In this document: one piece after another, positions 52,684 through 63,468 of the stretch
How the letters are laid out: every line of letters starts with the position of its first letter
Position numbering within the stretch: the stretch's first letter is position 1
Assembly: GCF_901542335.1 (NCBI RefSeq)
Contig: NZ_LR594036.1
Span: 2,046,001 to 2,110,000, forward strand
Direction: 5' to 3'
Length of the DNA stretch: 64,000 nt
Origin: Streptococcus porcinus
Lineage (GTDB): Bacteria > Bacillota > Bacilli > Lactobacillales > Streptococcaceae
Position numbers and translations under genes: made by a program
The notes under the pieces: model-generated
Database searches by the model: none
What the model was told of the DNA's origin: nothing
Seen by the model: the letters and a program-made list of their open reading frames with translations, nothing else

Positions 52684-54651
52684 CTAATATTTTCCTAAAT
52701 CTCTCAAACTAGTATGATTTTCTTGAATACGACGGAACATTTTTTCCATATCTGATTTACTAAAGTGAATCAAAACTGGACGCCCATGTGGACAGTTATA
52801 AGGATTCTTACACTGTGCCAATTGTAATAACAACTGTCTCGCAGAATAATCATCCAAAGTATGATTAGCTTTGATCGATTTTTTACAGCTCATCATAATA
52901 GCCAGTTCAGCACGATAGTTCTTAATGGAGACCTCCTGAGTCAAAAGTAACATATCACACATCTCATAAATCCCAGCTTCGATCTCACTTTCTTTCATCC
53001 AAATAGGGTGCTCCCGCAAAATAAAGGTATTCTGACCGTATGGCTCTAGGTAGATCCCCACATCATTTAAAAGAGACATCTTTTCTTGCAAAGTCAAAAA
53101 ATCAGAGCCAGAAAATTCAAACAAATAGGGTACAAGCAGTTGCTGTAAACTACTGTCAACTTGTCCAATTTTCTCACGATAATATTCATACTTAACCCGT
53201 TCTTGAGCTGCATGTTGATCAATAATGAAAAGCCCATCTACTCCTTGAGCAAAGAGATAAGTACCGTGCATTTGTCCAAAATAGTCTAATTCTGGAAATA
53301 CTGACGCTTCCTCATTTTCCAAACGTTCCACAACTTGTTCCAACTTGTGCTTATTTTTAAAAGTCAAATCAGAATGGTCTCCGGTTAGCTCTTCTATCTC
53401 TGGGCGACTAGCATGCTTAACAGCAGGCGATGATGCTTCAACTGGCGCCTCTTTCGCTAAGTTGACAGATTTGTCAAGCTCAGATCGGTCAGAATAAAGC
53501 GGAGTCTTAGCTTCGCTAACGTCATTCTTTTCGACAAAAAAATCATTTTCATACGGATCATAGTAAAGTTTACGACTCTGTAAAGGCAGGCGTGTCTGCT
53601 CTATTTTTGGCAAAGATCGGGTGCTTGATTTTGCCAGGTTTTCCAAGGCATCAGGAATTAAATCTTGGGATTTTAAACTTTCTGCAATAGCAGTACTAAT
53701 CAAAGCCATTAATTCTCTTTCCTTAGAGATACGGACTTCTTGTTTTGTCGGGTGGACATTGACATCGGCAAGATAAGGGTCAATTTGAATATCAATAACC
53801 ACAATCGGAAAACGCCCCACCATTAATTTGGAACCATAGCCATCTAAAATCGCGCGGTTAAGCAAAAAATTTTTGATATAGCGACCATTAATTAAAATGG
53901 TAATATAATTTCGATTTGCCCGAGTCAGCTCTGGTAAACTAACATACCCGCTGACGTCAAAGTCTAAATCCGCATTTGCTATTTCTATCATTTTTTTAGC
54001 GGTTTTTAGGCCGTAAATACCTGCAATAGCTTGTTTCAATTGACCACTTCCAGAGGTTCTAGTCATTTCTCGCCCGTCAGATATGAGAGTAAAGGCTATT
54101 TCAGGATGTCCTAAACTTAAACGATTAATAACATCAACAATATGAGCCAATTCTGATTGGAGGCTCTTCATGTATTTTAGACGCGCTGGTGTATTATAAA
54201 AAAGGTTTTCAACTCTTATTCGAGTTCCTACAGGCATCGAAATAGTTTCTTGCCCTTCAATCTTACCACCACGCATGAAAAGTTGGCTGCCATACTCAGA
54301 TTCTTCTGTGGCTGAGGCAATGGTCAGTTCACTAATAGAAGCAATTGAGGGTAATGCCTCTCCTCTAAAACCAAGTGTTCTAATGCGAAAAAGATCACCT
54401 TGATTTTTTATTTTACTGGTGGCATGACGAAGGATACTCATCGGTAAGTCTTGCTCTGACATGCCTTCACCATTATCAGTGATTGTTATCGATTTTAAGC
54501 CTGATTCTTCAATATCAATGGTAATCTGACTACTTTTCGCATCAATGGCATTCTCTACCAATTCTTTAACGACACTTGCTGGACGCTCAATAACTTCCCC
54601 AGCTGCAATCTGATTGGCGAGAATTTCTGGTAATTCAATAATTTTAGTCAT
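52684..54651 (-). CDS. mutL: DNA mismatch repair protein MutL
   Basis: A 655-residue GHKL ATPase. The N-terminus shows [30 protein letters not shown] and GTxVxVxxLFxNTPAR-type ([16 protein letters not shown]) motifs. The C-terminal dimerisation/nuclease domain has [12 protein letters not shown] and [12 protein letters not shown]; the endonuclease DQHA(x)2E(x)4E motif is recognisable. It couples MutS mismatch recognition to excision. In S. pyogenes SpyCI islands insert at the 5' end of mutL; here that end is intact. First gene of mutL-MFS-ruvA-tag. Confidence 0.97.
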   Translation of the reverse strand: MTKIIELPEILANQIAAGEVIERPASVVKELVENAIDAKSSQITIDIEESGLKSITITDNGEGMSEQDLPMSILRHATSKIKNQGDLFRIRTLGFRGEALPSIASISELTIASATEESEYGSQLFMRGGKIEGQETISMPVGTRIRVENLFYNTPARLKYMKSLQSELAHIVDVINRLSLGHPEIAFTLISDGREMTRTSGSGQLKQAIAGIYGLKTAKKMIEIANADLDFDVSGYVSLPELTRANRNYITILINGRYIKNFLLNRAILDGYGSKLMVGRFPIVVIDIQIDPYLADVNVHPTKQEVRISKERELMALISTAIAESLKSQDLIPDALENLAKSSTRSLPKIEQTRLPLQSRKLYYDPYENDFFVEKNDVSEAKTPLYSDRSELDKSVNLAKEAPVEASSPAVKHASRPEIEELTGDHSDLTFKNKHKLEQVVERLENEEASVFPELDYFGQMHGTYLFAQGVDGLFIIDQHAAQERVKYEYYREKIGQVDSSLQQLLVPYLFEFSGSDFLTLQEKMSLLNDVGIYLEPYGQNTFILREHPIWMKESEIEAGIYEMCDMLLLTQEVSIKNYRAELAIMMSCKKSIKANHTLDDYSARQLLLQLAQCKNPYNCPHGRPVLIHFSKSDMEKMFRRIQENHTSLRDLGKY

Positions 54652-54678
54652 TCATTTGTCCTCGCATTCTTATGGACT

Positions 54679-54687
54679 ATTATAACA
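54679..54687 (-). promoter_or_regulatory. Extended -10 promoter of the mutL operon
   Basis: Minus strand TGTTATAAT, about 27 bases before the mutL ATG. A promoter here would transcribe mutL, the MFS gene, ruvA and tag. Confidence 0.6.
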
Positions 54688-54695
54688 TAAAAGAA

Positions 54696-54713
54696 AAAGC
54701 ACATTTGTGCTTT
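54696..54713 (-). terminator. Terminator of the DUF3267 gene
   Basis: AAAGCACA, TT, TGTGCTTT with a TTTTTCTTTT tract on the minus strand, directly after the stop. Confidence 0.75.
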
Positions 54714-54715
54714 CT

Positions 54716-55273
54716 TTACTTATGGTAAATGATGAGTCCAGCCTCCGTATCCTCTGCCATAATAGGTAGTTTAAGATATTTGATTCCCAATAGATAACAA
54801 TAATAAAAATCCCCAACACAACCTCCAGCATGTAGTGCAGCAAGCATAATGTATAAAAATGGCGATAATATTTCTAAGTAATATAGAAGAGTTAATCCAG
54901 AAGTAATAAAAATAAACGGAGCCATACTAATCCAAATCATCTGCATTCGCGAATAACAACTATTTGGAGAGATGCAATAAACCACCATATTTTTAGGGTT
55001 AACACCGAATTTTATTTTTCCTTCTGGCTGAAAAAACTTAAAGAAAATTCCATGTATTCCTTCATGTACTACTAGGAGGAAAATGATTAAACCAGTCGTT
55101 AAGAGAAGAGACGCAAAATTAAAGTCAATACTACCACTTCGAAAAGATTTGATTACATCTGCTATACGGGTAAAAAAGTATAGAAAGCACAAGAATAGCA
55201 AAATGGAAAAGAGATTTAAAACTATAAGCAGTCTCTTATTACTAGTCACGTTTACTTCTTCTAAGATTTTCAT
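54716..55273 (-). CDS. DUF3267 putative membrane zinc metallopeptidase
   Basis: A 185-residue membrane protein with about four hydrophobic segments. VVHEGIHGIFFKFF supplies an HExxH motif inside or next to a membrane helix, and HAGGCVGDFYYCYLL is the second family block. DUF3267 proteins resemble intramembrane site-2-type proteases and may use HAGGCVGD for a third ligand. The substrate is unknown. Monocistronic, divergent from nothing nearby; AT-rich accessory-like DNA lies upstream. Confidence 0.78.
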   Translation of the reverse strand: MKILEEVNVTSNKRLLIVLNLFSILLFLCFLYFFTRIADVIKSFRSGSIDFNFASLLLTTGLIIFLLVVHEGIHGIFFKFFQPEGKIKFGVNPKNMVVYCISPNSCYSRMQMIWISMAPFIFITSGLTLLYYLEILSPFLYIMLAALHAGGCVGDFYYCYLLGIKYLKLPIMAEDTEAGLIIYHK

Positions 55274-56308
55274 TTATCCTCTCCGTTTAGGGAAACTATC
55301 CTTCTTTTCTCTATCTTAGCATATCTTTCTTAGATTGGAAAATAGTCTTTGAACAAAATGTTGTTGATGCGTTTACTAATACTGTTAACAGCTTTATCTT
55401 ACCTTGCTTTACCTTAGTAGCTGACAAAATTGACAGTCTATATTTCCAAAATTTTATCACAGAACAATAACTAGAAATACCTTTTTAAAGAGTATGGAAC
55501 GCTCCTTATTCACACTATACATTTTGTTTAAAATATGTATCACAACCATATCAACTACAAGAATGCAACAACATGGTTCCAGTGTATTAGTGATAGTATC
55601 CAAGTCCAGCTATGTAACGTTATAGAATGGTTATATAGCTTGCCTCCTCTATTTTTTATAAAGGAGGTTCTCATACTAAGTTAACCTGCTTTTCTTAATC
55701 AAATCATTTAAACCATTCGTTTCCTTTATTTTTACCTTTAAATTAACCCATTATCAGTTTTCAGACGTCATAGAGAGTTAAGAGAGTATCTTATAACTTA
55801 CCAATATCCTAATCCAGCTGAACTATTTAGAAATTAAAAAAGTAGTGTTTGTTAAGGTCAAATGGTTAAATCAATGAGTTTCAAAATAAGATTACGACAT
55901 GCCATTTTTCTAAAAGGCTATGTCACAGCAAGTTAATTTTACCTAAAAATTAATATTAATATTATCAAAAAGTCATTTTTAACACATATAATAATTTTTT
56001 AATTAATAAAAAATCAAGGATTTTACTTAATTTAAAATTTTTGAACTTTTTTTGTAGGTGTTTATATGCTGTTTTTTATTAAAATAATTATTTTAAAATT
56101 AGATTATAATTATTTTTTATCATGGTAGATCCTTTTGTTAAGGAGTTTACGAAATTAATTATATTATAATATTTCTATCTATTTATTTGATTGGTTACCA
56201 AAAAATAAATTTACTAAATTCTTCATTTTCAAAAATAATGGTTTTCAAAAAATATTAGAATTAGAGTATACTACTTAAGTTGGAAAAAAATGGAAAATGG
56301 GAGAATAA
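55274..56308. other. AT-rich intergenic region upstream of the vWA adhesin gene
   Basis: About 1 kb with no credible gene. Fragments that read like old coding sequence are present: MYHNHINYKNATTWFQCISD (from 55535, plus strand, about 49 codons, no Shine-Dalgarno) and RRHRELREYLITYQYPNPAE (near 55763, plus strand). Neither is identified. An AAGGAGGT near 55660 has no start codon after it. Near 56267-56272 TATACT is a likely -10 of the vWA gene. Two TTTTCAAAAA copies (56227, 56242) precede it. Confidence 0.5.
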
Positions 56309-59300
56309 ATGAAAATGATAAATCGTAAGTATAAACTAAGGAAACTGTCGATTGGACTCGTTTCAGTAGGAACTGTATTTATGACAACAGCAGTAGCAGC
56401 GCAAGAGAGTGTTAATAGTAACAGTACTGACTCAGCTCAAATAACTGCGAGCAACACTATTGATACGCCTAACAACTCTTTAAATAACGATTCTGCAGAA
56501 GTAAGTAAGACAGAAAATAACGTGACCTCATCTTCTTTAGAAACTACGGAAAAAGCAAAAGAAAATTTAGACGAGCCTCAACCCCTCACCTCTACTCAAT
56601 CCAACTCGAACAACACTGTAACTTCAAATACAGAATCATCAGAAACAACGTCACCCCAAGGCGCTACGAACGATGTGGAAAAGGTAGACGTGACATCTGA
56701 AACCATTGAGGTTGCTACCTATAAGGTAGATAATGAGCAATCAGATCTTACAGTTACCGATGGTGAGGGCACTGATAAACTTATCAAAAACCGCGACGGT
56801 AAAAATCGTGACATTTTTAATATTCATCGCGAAGTAATCGACAATCAAGATGGTACTCTTAACGTTACATTAAGCCTTAATCCCAAAGAAATCGATAAAG
56901 GGGCAGAAGTGATTGTTCTTTTAGATACTTCACAAAAGATGACCCAGGAAGATTTTAAAACTGCTAAAGAAAATATCACAAAATTGGTTAATACTTTGAC
57001 CGATAAATCCCACCCCCACAATGCTCGCAACTCAATACGTCTAATTAATTTTTACCGTAAAGTTAATGATCCGATTGAACTAACAACAGAAAATGTCAAT
57101 AATACCCTTGACCAAGTTTGGAAAAACGCCAAAGAGGATTATGACTGGGGAGTTGATCTACAAGGAGCTATTCATAAAGCCAGAGAAATATTTAACAAAG
57201 AAAAACAATCTGGTAAACGTCAACATATTGTCCTATTTTCTCAAGGAGAAGCGACTTTTAGCTATGATATCAAGAATAAAAGCGATGATAAGCATGTGAA
57301 GCAAAACAGAGTAAATGAAAAAATTACAACTTCTAACCCTCTTTTTCCTTGGCTTCCTGTCTTTAACCATACTAATCAAAATGCAGATATGATTAAGGAC
57401 CTTAAACAATTTGCAACATTGGCTAAGGAATTAGGTGTAAACGGACTATCTGACATTGATACCTTACTTAATACTGCTGGCATTGGAAGCGTTCTGTTAG
57501 GAAACGTACTGGGAGGAGGCAGTTTAACAGAATACCTTACACTTAAAGAATATGATTCTAAAGCATTAAATGAGAATCAATTTGATTATAAAACACGCAT
57601 CGGTGAAGGCTACTATCATCATAGCTTTTCTGAGAGAAAAACTAAAGATATGCCCTACAAAAACAGCCTTCCAGGCCATCTCGATAAATTTTTCAAAAAA
57701 GATAATGAAAGTGCAAAAACTTGGTTTGAAAGCATTTTGGATGCAGTTTCATTAACCGATTATTATAATCAAGCCAAAAAAGATGCCCTCTTGAAGGTTT
57801 TAGAATATCTCTTCTACAAGCGTGAGTATATCTATTATAATCATAACCTTTCTGCTCAAGCTGAAGCTAAACTGGCAAGAGATGAAGGTATCACTTTCTA
57901 TTCCTTTGATGTCACCGATCCTAACCGTGTTACCAACCAACATGAAACCGATAACCATAGTGAAGCATATGCTAAATATTTAAATACAAAAGCAAAAGAA
58001 GCAAAGGAGACTTCGGAAAAACGTAACAAGAAATTTGATAGTTACTTGAAGTCAATGTCTGAAAACAAAGATTTTTTGAAAGATGTTAATAATCCAGATA
58101 AATTCAAAGATATACTGAAAAACATTACAATCAAAGACGAATTTACAGATAAGGTTAATGTTGAAAAAGAGTCTTGGCAATTCCATTCGCTCACTGGCAA
58201 TAGTAAACCCAAAAACACTGTTGAACACAAGTCTGCTAATCCTGGTGGTTGGTTCTCTAGCTCAACAAAAGAAAGCCTCACTTGGACCATTTCTAGAGAT
58301 GAGCTGAAGAAAGCTTTTGAGGAAAATCAACCATTAATGCTGACTTATAAGTTGAAAATTGATAAAGAAAAATTTAAAGGCAATATTCGGAAAAAACGTG
58401 ACCTCTCTTTACTGAATAGTAAAGAAGCTCGTAGTGAAAAAATTATATCCAACACTATTTCTTATACCATCAATGATCAAAAAGCTAACAAGCAAAAACT
58501 TGATGATGTTACTCTGACCTATTCTAAAGAAAAGCTTGTTAAGAAAATTGTTAATGAAACCAAACATGAAATCTTGACATTTAAGACTCAAGAGTTCCTT
58601 GACAATACGCTTCCACAGGGGCAAAAGGTCCTTGTTACAAAAGGTGAAAATGGTTCAATCACATCAGAATTTCAAAATACGTACCTTGGTGACAAATTGA
58701 TAGATAGCAAGCTTCTGCTAAAAATCACTAAGAACCCTCGTCACGAAGTCATTAAAATTGGAACTAAGGTTGAAACACCAGCAAGTGAAGACCTAAATAA
58801 TCAAAGTGTTCCTATTGTCATTACAGATCATACGCAACCAGATACAATTGAACAGCCTAGTTATACAACAACTACTGAAGATTTGGCCACTGAACGTGAT
58901 CATTTAATTGTCGGTAGCCAAAGTGACCTTTTAGATAGTATAGAAGATACTCAAGTGGGTATGTCTGGATCAAATGAAGAGACAGTTATCGAAGAAGATA
59001 CACATCCTAACCTTATCCTTCACTTCGATAATGAAGATCCTAATAGTGAGGCCGAGCTTCCACAGGATTCTACCGGTGAAAAAGATAATAATGAAGATTC
59101 CCAAATATCTATGTTAGAAGAAAATGAAAAAGTTAACCATCTTCTTCAGATCACAGATAAAACAACTGACCAGGTTCCTCCAATACTTACTGCTACAAGT
59201 GACAACCAACTTCCTCAAACTGGAGATAAGGAAAATAGCTGTGAAGCCTTCTTTACTATGACAGCATTAGCAATCATTGGAGCAGCAGGTCTTCTAAACA

Positions 59301-59329
59301 AAAAACGTCACGACAAATACCTTGACTAA
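56309..59329 (+). CDS. LPXTG-anchored vWA-domain adhesin-like protein with fibronectin-binding-like repeat
   Basis: A 1006-residue surface protein. The signal peptide (KLRKLSIGLVSVGTVFMTTA, cut near residue 32) is YSIRK-like. A Ser/Thr/Asn-rich stretch runs to about 140. A von Willebrand A-like domain spans about 155-560, with large insertions. Its metal site looks degenerate: the expected DxSxS reads DTSQK (206-210) and the usual TDGE reads SQGE (Gln312). A Lys-rich helical section, then beta-rich sequence, follow. About 865-912 (DSIEDTQVGMSGSNEETVIE) resembles fibronectin-binding repeats of S. dysgalactiae and S. pyogenes proteins. LPQTG (968-972), hydrophobic helix and KKRHDKYLD end it. 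GGGAG precedes the ATG. The ligand is inferred. Confidence 0.8.
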   Translation: MKMINRKYKLRKLSIGLVSVGTVFMTTAVAAQESVNSNSTDSAQITASNTIDTPNNSLNNDSAEVSKTENNVTSSSLETTEKAKENLDEPQPLTSTQSNSNNTVTSNTESSETTSPQGATNDVEKVDVTSETIEVATYKVDNEQSDLTVTDGEGTDKLIKNRDGKNRDIFNIHREVIDNQDGTLNVTLSLNPKEIDKGAEVIVLLDTSQKMTQEDFKTAKENITKLVNTLTDKSHPHNARNSIRLINFYRKVNDPIELTTENVNNTLDQVWKNAKEDYDWGVDLQGAIHKAREIFNKEKQSGKRQHIVLFSQGEATFSYDIKNKSDDKHVKQNRVNEKITTSNPLFPWLPVFNHTNQNADMIKDLKQFATLAKELGVNGLSDIDTLLNTAGIGSVLLGNVLGGGSLTEYLTLKEYDSKALNENQFDYKTRIGEGYYHHSFSERKTKDMPYKNSLPGHLDKFFKKDNESAKTWFESILDAVSLTDYYNQAKKDALLKVLEYLFYKREYIYYNHNLSAQAEAKLARDEGITFYSFDVTDPNRVTNQHETDNHSEAYAKYLNTKAKEAKETSEKRNKKFDSYLKSMSENKDFLKDVNNPDKFKDILKNITIKDEFTDKVNVEKESWQFHSLTGNSKPKNTVEHKSANPGGWFSSSTKESLTWTISRDELKKAFEENQPLMLTYKLKIDKEKFKGNIRKKRDLSLLNSKEARSEKIISNTISYTINDQKANKQKLDDVTLTYSKEKLVKKIVNETKHEILTFKTQEFLDNTLPQGQKVLVTKGENGSITSEFQNTYLGDKLIDSKLLLKITKNPRHEVIKIGTKVETPASEDLNNQSVPIVITDHTQPDTIEQPSYTTTTEDLATERDHLIVGSQSDLLDSIEDTQVGMSGSNEETVIEEDTHPNLILHFDNEDPNSEAELPQDSTGEKDNNEDSQISMLEENEKVNHLLQITDKTTDQVPPILTATSDNQLPQTGDKENSCEAFFTMTALAIIGAAGLLNKKRHDKYLD

Positions 59330-59484
59330 AAGATAATAATGTAAGGAAAATTGCAGATATCTAACCGTCAAGTCATCCTGAATAGTCACTATCGTATACA
59401 GTAGATAATAAAAGATTCATGAGGAAATATGGTATTTACACTCTCTGAAGTCCTACCTGGCAGGGCTAAGTCCTTATAATCTTT

Positions 59485-59513
59485 ACCCTCCCGTCAATAC
59501 AGGAGGGTTTTCT
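59485..59513 (+). terminator. Terminator downstream of the vWA gene
   Basis: ACCCTCC / GGAGGGT with a 10-base loop, then TTTTCTT, 156 bases past the stop codon. Confidence 0.6.
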
Positions 59514-59832
59514 TATCGTCGAAAAAGTAACCGTCAATCACTATTAGTCTCATCTTTTCAGCTTAACTTATGCATTATCAAAAAATTATATAAGCCTTTG
59601 ATTAAAATCCTCACTTTACAGGGTTGTCAAGCTCCCAAAAAACCAATCCTCTGGATTGGTTTCAGATTGAAGAAAAAGTTCATTTTGGACAATTTCTTCA
59701 ATCATTTTTCTTTATTATGAAAATCAAAAACTCTCAGAAACATTGGGAAATCAACATTTCTAAGAGTTTAATATTTTGTCATTTTACGCAAGTCTATTCA
59801 ATTTTTTATTTTTAGGAATTTGTCTACGTTCT

Positions 59833-59857
59833 AAAACCAATCCTCTGAATTGGTTTT
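59833..59857 (-). terminator. Terminator of mutS
   Basis: Nine-base arms AAAACCAAT / ATTGGTTTT with a 7-base loop, T tracts on both strands, adjoining the mutS stop. Near-copy of the hairpin at 59640-59662. Confidence 0.7.
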
Positions 59858-62407
59858 TTATAATTCTTTCTTTAACTCATAAAGAACAGTCATTGCTTCC
59901 ATAGGAGTAAGATTCATGATATCAGTGGCTCTAAGTCTGTCAATAATAGCATCTTTAGAATCATTTGCAAAGAGGTCAAGTTGTTGACTATCACTGAACT
60001 CCTGAGCCACTTTTGTTGAAGTAGGGGCTAAGCTCCCTCCTTTTGAATTACCTTCTAGTTTTTCTAAAATGTGACTTGCTCTTGAAAGTAATCCCGCTGG
60101 GAGACCTGCAATTTTAGCAACATGAATTCCGTAAGACTTGTCCGCAGGACCTTCAGAAATTTTATGTAAGAAGGTTACTTCTCCTCCTTTTTCCAAAGTA
60201 GACACGTGGACATTTTGTAAACCTTGTAACTGACTTGACAGGGTTGTCAACTCATGGTAATGAGTAGCAAAGAGTGTTTTAGCCCCCACATGATTATGGA
60301 TATGCTCAATGATTGATTGGGCTAAAGCCATCCCATCATAGGTGGCTGTTCCTCGTCCCAGCTCATCAAATAGAATAAGTGAGTCTTGACTAGCACGCTG
60401 AATAGCTTGATTAGCTTCCATCATTTCCACCATAAAAGTAGACTGACCTGAAATCAAGTCATCCGCAGCCCCTATCCGAGTAAAGATAGCATCAAATAAT
60501 GGAAGATTAGCCTGCTCCGCAGATACATAGGATCCCATTTGAGCCATAATAATGGTCAAAGCTAGCTGACGCATATAGGTCGACTTCCCACTCATATTTG
60601 GCCCGGTGATTAATTGAATAGAAACTTGTTCTGTTAAACGAATACTGTTTGGAATATACTCCCGCACGCCCATTACCTTTTCAACGACCGCGTGACGCCC
60701 ATCTATGATACTAACCTCTTTATCTTGATTAAAGCGAGGGCAAACGTAGTGATTCTGCTCTGCAACTTGAGCTAAACTTTGCAAGACATCTACGGTTGCA
60801 ATGGCCTTGGCTAAGGCTTGTAATCGTGCAATATAAGTTTCCACCTGTGCTCGGACCCTCATGAAAATGTCATACTCCAACTGGGCTGATTCTTCACGCG
60901 CCTCTAGCATCTGCCCTTCAATTTTAGCCAGTTCTGCTGTGCCATATCGTTCTGAATTTTTCAGCGTCGCTTTTCTAAAGAAATGATCAGGAACTAGTGA
61001 TAGATTAGAATTCGTCACATGGAAATAGTAGCCATCTTTTTTGTTGTAATCAATTTTTAGATTATTAATCCCACTGGCTTGGCGTTCCTTACCTTCAATA
61101 TCAGCAATCCAACCGGTTCCTTCTTTCATCACCTTCCGATAGTGATCCAAACGCTCATCAAAGCCGGTCCTTATAATATTACCTTCACTAATGGTGGCTT
61201 GAGCATCTGGGTCAATAGCTGAGCGGATAAGGTTTTCTAGTTCTGGAATGGCATCAATTTGACCAACCAACTCTTCTAAGTCTGCGCTGGTCATAGACTC
61301 TAAAACAGCCTTAATATAAGGAACTTGAGCTAATGTCTGCCCTAATTGAAGGAGGTCCTTGGGGTTGACCTTCCCAAAAGAAACTCGACTGGACAAACGT
61401 TCAATATCATAGACCCCTTTTAAACTATCACTTAAATCTGCCCGCTCGATAAAATTATCAAGAAAGGTTTGAATAATCCTTTGTCTTTTTTCAATGGCCG
61501 CCTGATGAATGAGTGGACGATCTATCCAAGTTCGTAACAGACGCATCCCCATAGCAGTCTTCGTCTCATCCAATAGCCAGTAAAGACTCCCATGTTTCTT
61601 ACCTGTACGAGCATTTTCTAGCAAATCTAAGCTCGCTTTTGTGGCATAAGTCATCTGCAGATAATCTTTAATCTCGTAATGGCTAACTTTTTGCAGGTGC
61701 GAGAGTTCGCGCATTTGAGTTTGATTAACATAAGCTAATAATTTTCCCGCCACTCTCAGTTCAATCGGAGCTAGTTGCGAATTTAGCAGAGCCGAATCTT
61801 CATAGCTCTCATCACTATAGGACAAGAGCAAATTACTGTCTTGTTTTAACTGTTTTTCTTGATCGTCATTCAATTCAAAACCAAGGATAACCTCTTTAGT
61901 TTTTAAATTTAATATTTCACTGTTAAGGCTTGTAAAATCAGCCAAACTTGTTACAAAAAATTCTCCTGTTGCCAAATCCATATAGGACAAACCATAAGTC
62001 TGGCCATCATAGTCAATAGCAACTAAAAAGTTGTTAGCTGTGCTTGGTTTAGCAGAATCAACTACTGTTCCTGGTGTAATCACTTGAACAACTTCACGTT
62101 TGACCACCCCAACTGCTTTTTTGGGGTCTTCCATCTGTTCAGCGATGGCAACCTTATATCCCATTTCAATAAGAACATCAATATACTGTTGAGCTGAGTG
62201 ATGGGGCACTCCTGCCATGGGAATAGGGTTTTCAGCATTTTTATTGCGACTAGTTAAACCAATTTCTAGTATCTGAGCTGCTTTTACTGCATCTTCATAA
62301 AATAATTCGTAAAAATCTCCCATCCTAAAAAGCAAAAAAGCATCTGGATAATTGGATTTGATGTCCAGATACTGTTGCATTCCAGGAGAAATCTTAGGAT
62401 TGGTCAT
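59858..62407 (-). CDS. mutS: DNA mismatch repair protein MutS
   Basis: An 849-residue mismatch sensor. The mismatch-binding Phe-x-Glu lies in [14 protein letters not shown] (near residue 33). Further motifs are the P-loop [14 protein letters not shown] (near residue 605), Walker [21 protein letters not shown] and ATHYHEL. The C-terminus is short of a few family residues but complete. It overlaps the end of the ylbF-like gene by 14 bases. In S. pyogenes mutS and mutL share a locus; here the vWA gene lies between them on the opposite strand. Confidence 0.97.
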   Translation of the reverse strand: MTNPKISPGMQQYLDIKSNYPDAFLLFRMGDFYELFYEDAVKAAQILEIGLTSRNKNAENPIPMAGVPHHSAQQYIDVLIEMGYKVAIAEQMEDPKKAVGVVKREVVQVITPGTVVDSAKPSTANNFLVAIDYDGQTYGLSYMDLATGEFFVTSLADFTSLNSEILNLKTKEVILGFELNDDQEKQLKQDSNLLLSYSDESYEDSALLNSQLAPIELRVAGKLLAYVNQTQMRELSHLQKVSHYEIKDYLQMTYATKASLDLLENARTGKKHGSLYWLLDETKTAMGMRLLRTWIDRPLIHQAAIEKRQRIIQTFLDNFIERADLSDSLKGVYDIERLSSRVSFGKVNPKDLLQLGQTLAQVPYIKAVLESMTSADLEELVGQIDAIPELENLIRSAIDPDAQATISEGNIIRTGFDERLDHYRKVMKEGTGWIADIEGKERQASGINNLKIDYNKKDGYYFHVTNSNLSLVPDHFFRKATLKNSERYGTAELAKIEGQMLEAREESAQLEYDIFMRVRAQVETYIARLQALAKAIATVDVLQSLAQVAEQNHYVCPRFNQDKEVSIIDGRHAVVEKVMGVREYIPNSIRLTEQVSIQLITGPNMSGKSTYMRQLALTIIMAQMGSYVSAEQANLPLFDAIFTRIGAADDLISGQSTFMVEMMEANQAIQRASQDSLILFDELGRGTATYDGMALAQSIIEHIHNHVGAKTLFATHYHELTTLSSQLQGLQNVHVSTLEKGGEVTFLHKISEGPADKSYGIHVAKIAGLPAGLLSRASHILEKLEGNSKGGSLAPTSTKVAQEFSDSQQLDLFANDSKDAIIDRLRATDIMNLTPMEAMTVLYELKKEL

Positions 62408-62747
62408 TCCTAACCTCCTTATTTATTTTCTCTTCGATTGTTTTTGTAATGTATTGTAATAAGTCACTAGCATCTTGCATTTTCTCTCGGTATTCTGTTA
62501 CCAAGGGCTGATCTATAATATTTTCTTCTAAGTTTTCAGCTAAGGTCAGCGACTGTTCGGCTGCCTGCTTCTTCTCTATTTTATCAAAAAGAATAGCTTT
62601 TTGCTGATTCTTTTTCATTTCAAAGGCCAAGGCAGTCAATTCAGGATTTTCCTTCATCTGATTATCAATCTGCTTGTATGCTTGTACGCTAGGATGTTTT
62701 TCAATGGTATCTAATAACTGCTTTAGGGAAGTATCATATGGGGTCAT
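62394..62747 (-). CDS. YlbF/YmcA family protein
   Basis: A 117-residue all-helical protein ([20 protein letters not shown]..., [20 protein letters not shown]). It matches the YlbF/YmcA (Com_YlbF) family, whose Bacillus members form a complex with RNase Y and YaaT affecting mRNA maturation, competence and biofilm. Its role in streptococci is unknown. It overlaps argR by four bases and mutS by 14, so argR-ylbF-mutS is one translationally coupled operon. Confidence 0.8.
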   Translation of the reverse strand: MTPYDTSLKQLLDTIEKHPSVQAYKQIDNQMKENPELTALAFEMKKNQQKAILFDKIEKKQAAEQSLTLAENLEENIIDQPLVTEYREKMQDASDLLQYITKTIEEKINKEVRNDQS

Positions 62748-63181
62748 ATACTTAGAGCCAAATCTTTTTCAAAACGCTCAGCAATATCTTCATTGCGACA
62801 AATAACTAGCAGCGTGTCCGCTCCTGCAACCGTACCTATGATTTCATCAATATCACCATTGTCAATCAGATTTGCTAAGACATCTGCTTCGCCTAGGTTG
62901 GTGTGGAGAACTAGCATAAAACCAGCACGATCAACTTTTAAAACGTAGTAACGAACATCTGGACTAAAGGGAGAAACAACTGGTTCTGACAAACTATAAT
63001 AGAGTTTTCCTTTTTCATTACGTAGTTTTAAGAGACCTATTTCTCTCAAGTCACGAGATAGGGTTGCCTGAGTAACACTAATTCCTTCTTTACTGAGAAA
63101 ATTTTTGATTTCTTCTTGCGTACCAATATGTTCTGATTGAATAATTCGCTTGATCTGATTTTGACGCTCAATTTTATTCAT
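62744..63181 (-). CDS. argR: ArgR/AhrC family arginine repressor
   Basis: A 145-residue regulator. N-terminal winged helix (residues 1-70) has [20 protein letters not shown] and [14 protein letters not shown]. The C-terminal hexamerisation/arginine-binding domain includes [14 protein letters not shown] with the conserved GTxAGxD motif. Streptococci have several ArgR-type paralogues; this one is divergent from argS, the classical placement. It controls arginine genes, possibly argS itself. Intergenic AT-rich DNA (63182-63468) shows no perfect ARG box by eye. Confidence 0.93.
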   Translation of the reverse strand: MNKIERQNQIKRIIQSEHIGTQEEIKNFLSKEGISVTQATLSRDLREIGLLKLRNEKGKLYYSLSEPVVSPFSPDVRYYVLKVDRAGFMLVLHTNLGEADVLANLIDNGDIDEIIGTVAGADTLLVICRNEDIAERFEKDLALSI

Positions 63182-63468
63182 ATGATTCCACCCTAATTGT
63201 ATAATTATCCTTTCAAATTATAACAAAAAAAACTTAATAATTCATTATCTTACCCTATATTTTTATTGACTATCATATTTTTCTTGTTCCAAAAACCTTT
63301 TAAAATCTACTTAACCCTTTTATTTTAAACTTTCACAATAAAAGCAAGTGTTAGATTCATCACATTTTTATATAAAATATAATGACAGTATAATTTATCA
63401 AATCATTTCTCGTTTATTTTAAGAAATTGTGTTAAAATGGATTGACAAACTATTTTAGGAGAAACAAG

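Larger units (their letters stand above)
59330..59857. other. Intergenic region between the vWA gene and mutS with duplicated hairpins
   Basis: About 530 bases without a convincing gene. A terminator at 59485-59513 ends the vWA transcript. Two copies of a hairpin, AAACCAATCCTCTG then GATTGGTTT (59640-59662) and AAACCAATCCTCTG then AATTGGTTT (59833-59857), flank a 170-base AT-rich stretch. The second borders the mutS stop and is probably its terminator; the first also has six T on the minus strand. Confidence 0.6.

Noticed and set aside
59624..59815. 63-codon plus-strand frame after the vWA gene
   Set aside because: It runs through a hairpin, has no Shine-Dalgarno and shows no family resemblance.
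63182..63468. ARG boxes between argR and argS
   Set aside because: Several AT-rich partial matches exist, but none fits the TGAAT-N-ATTCA palindrome well enough to report.
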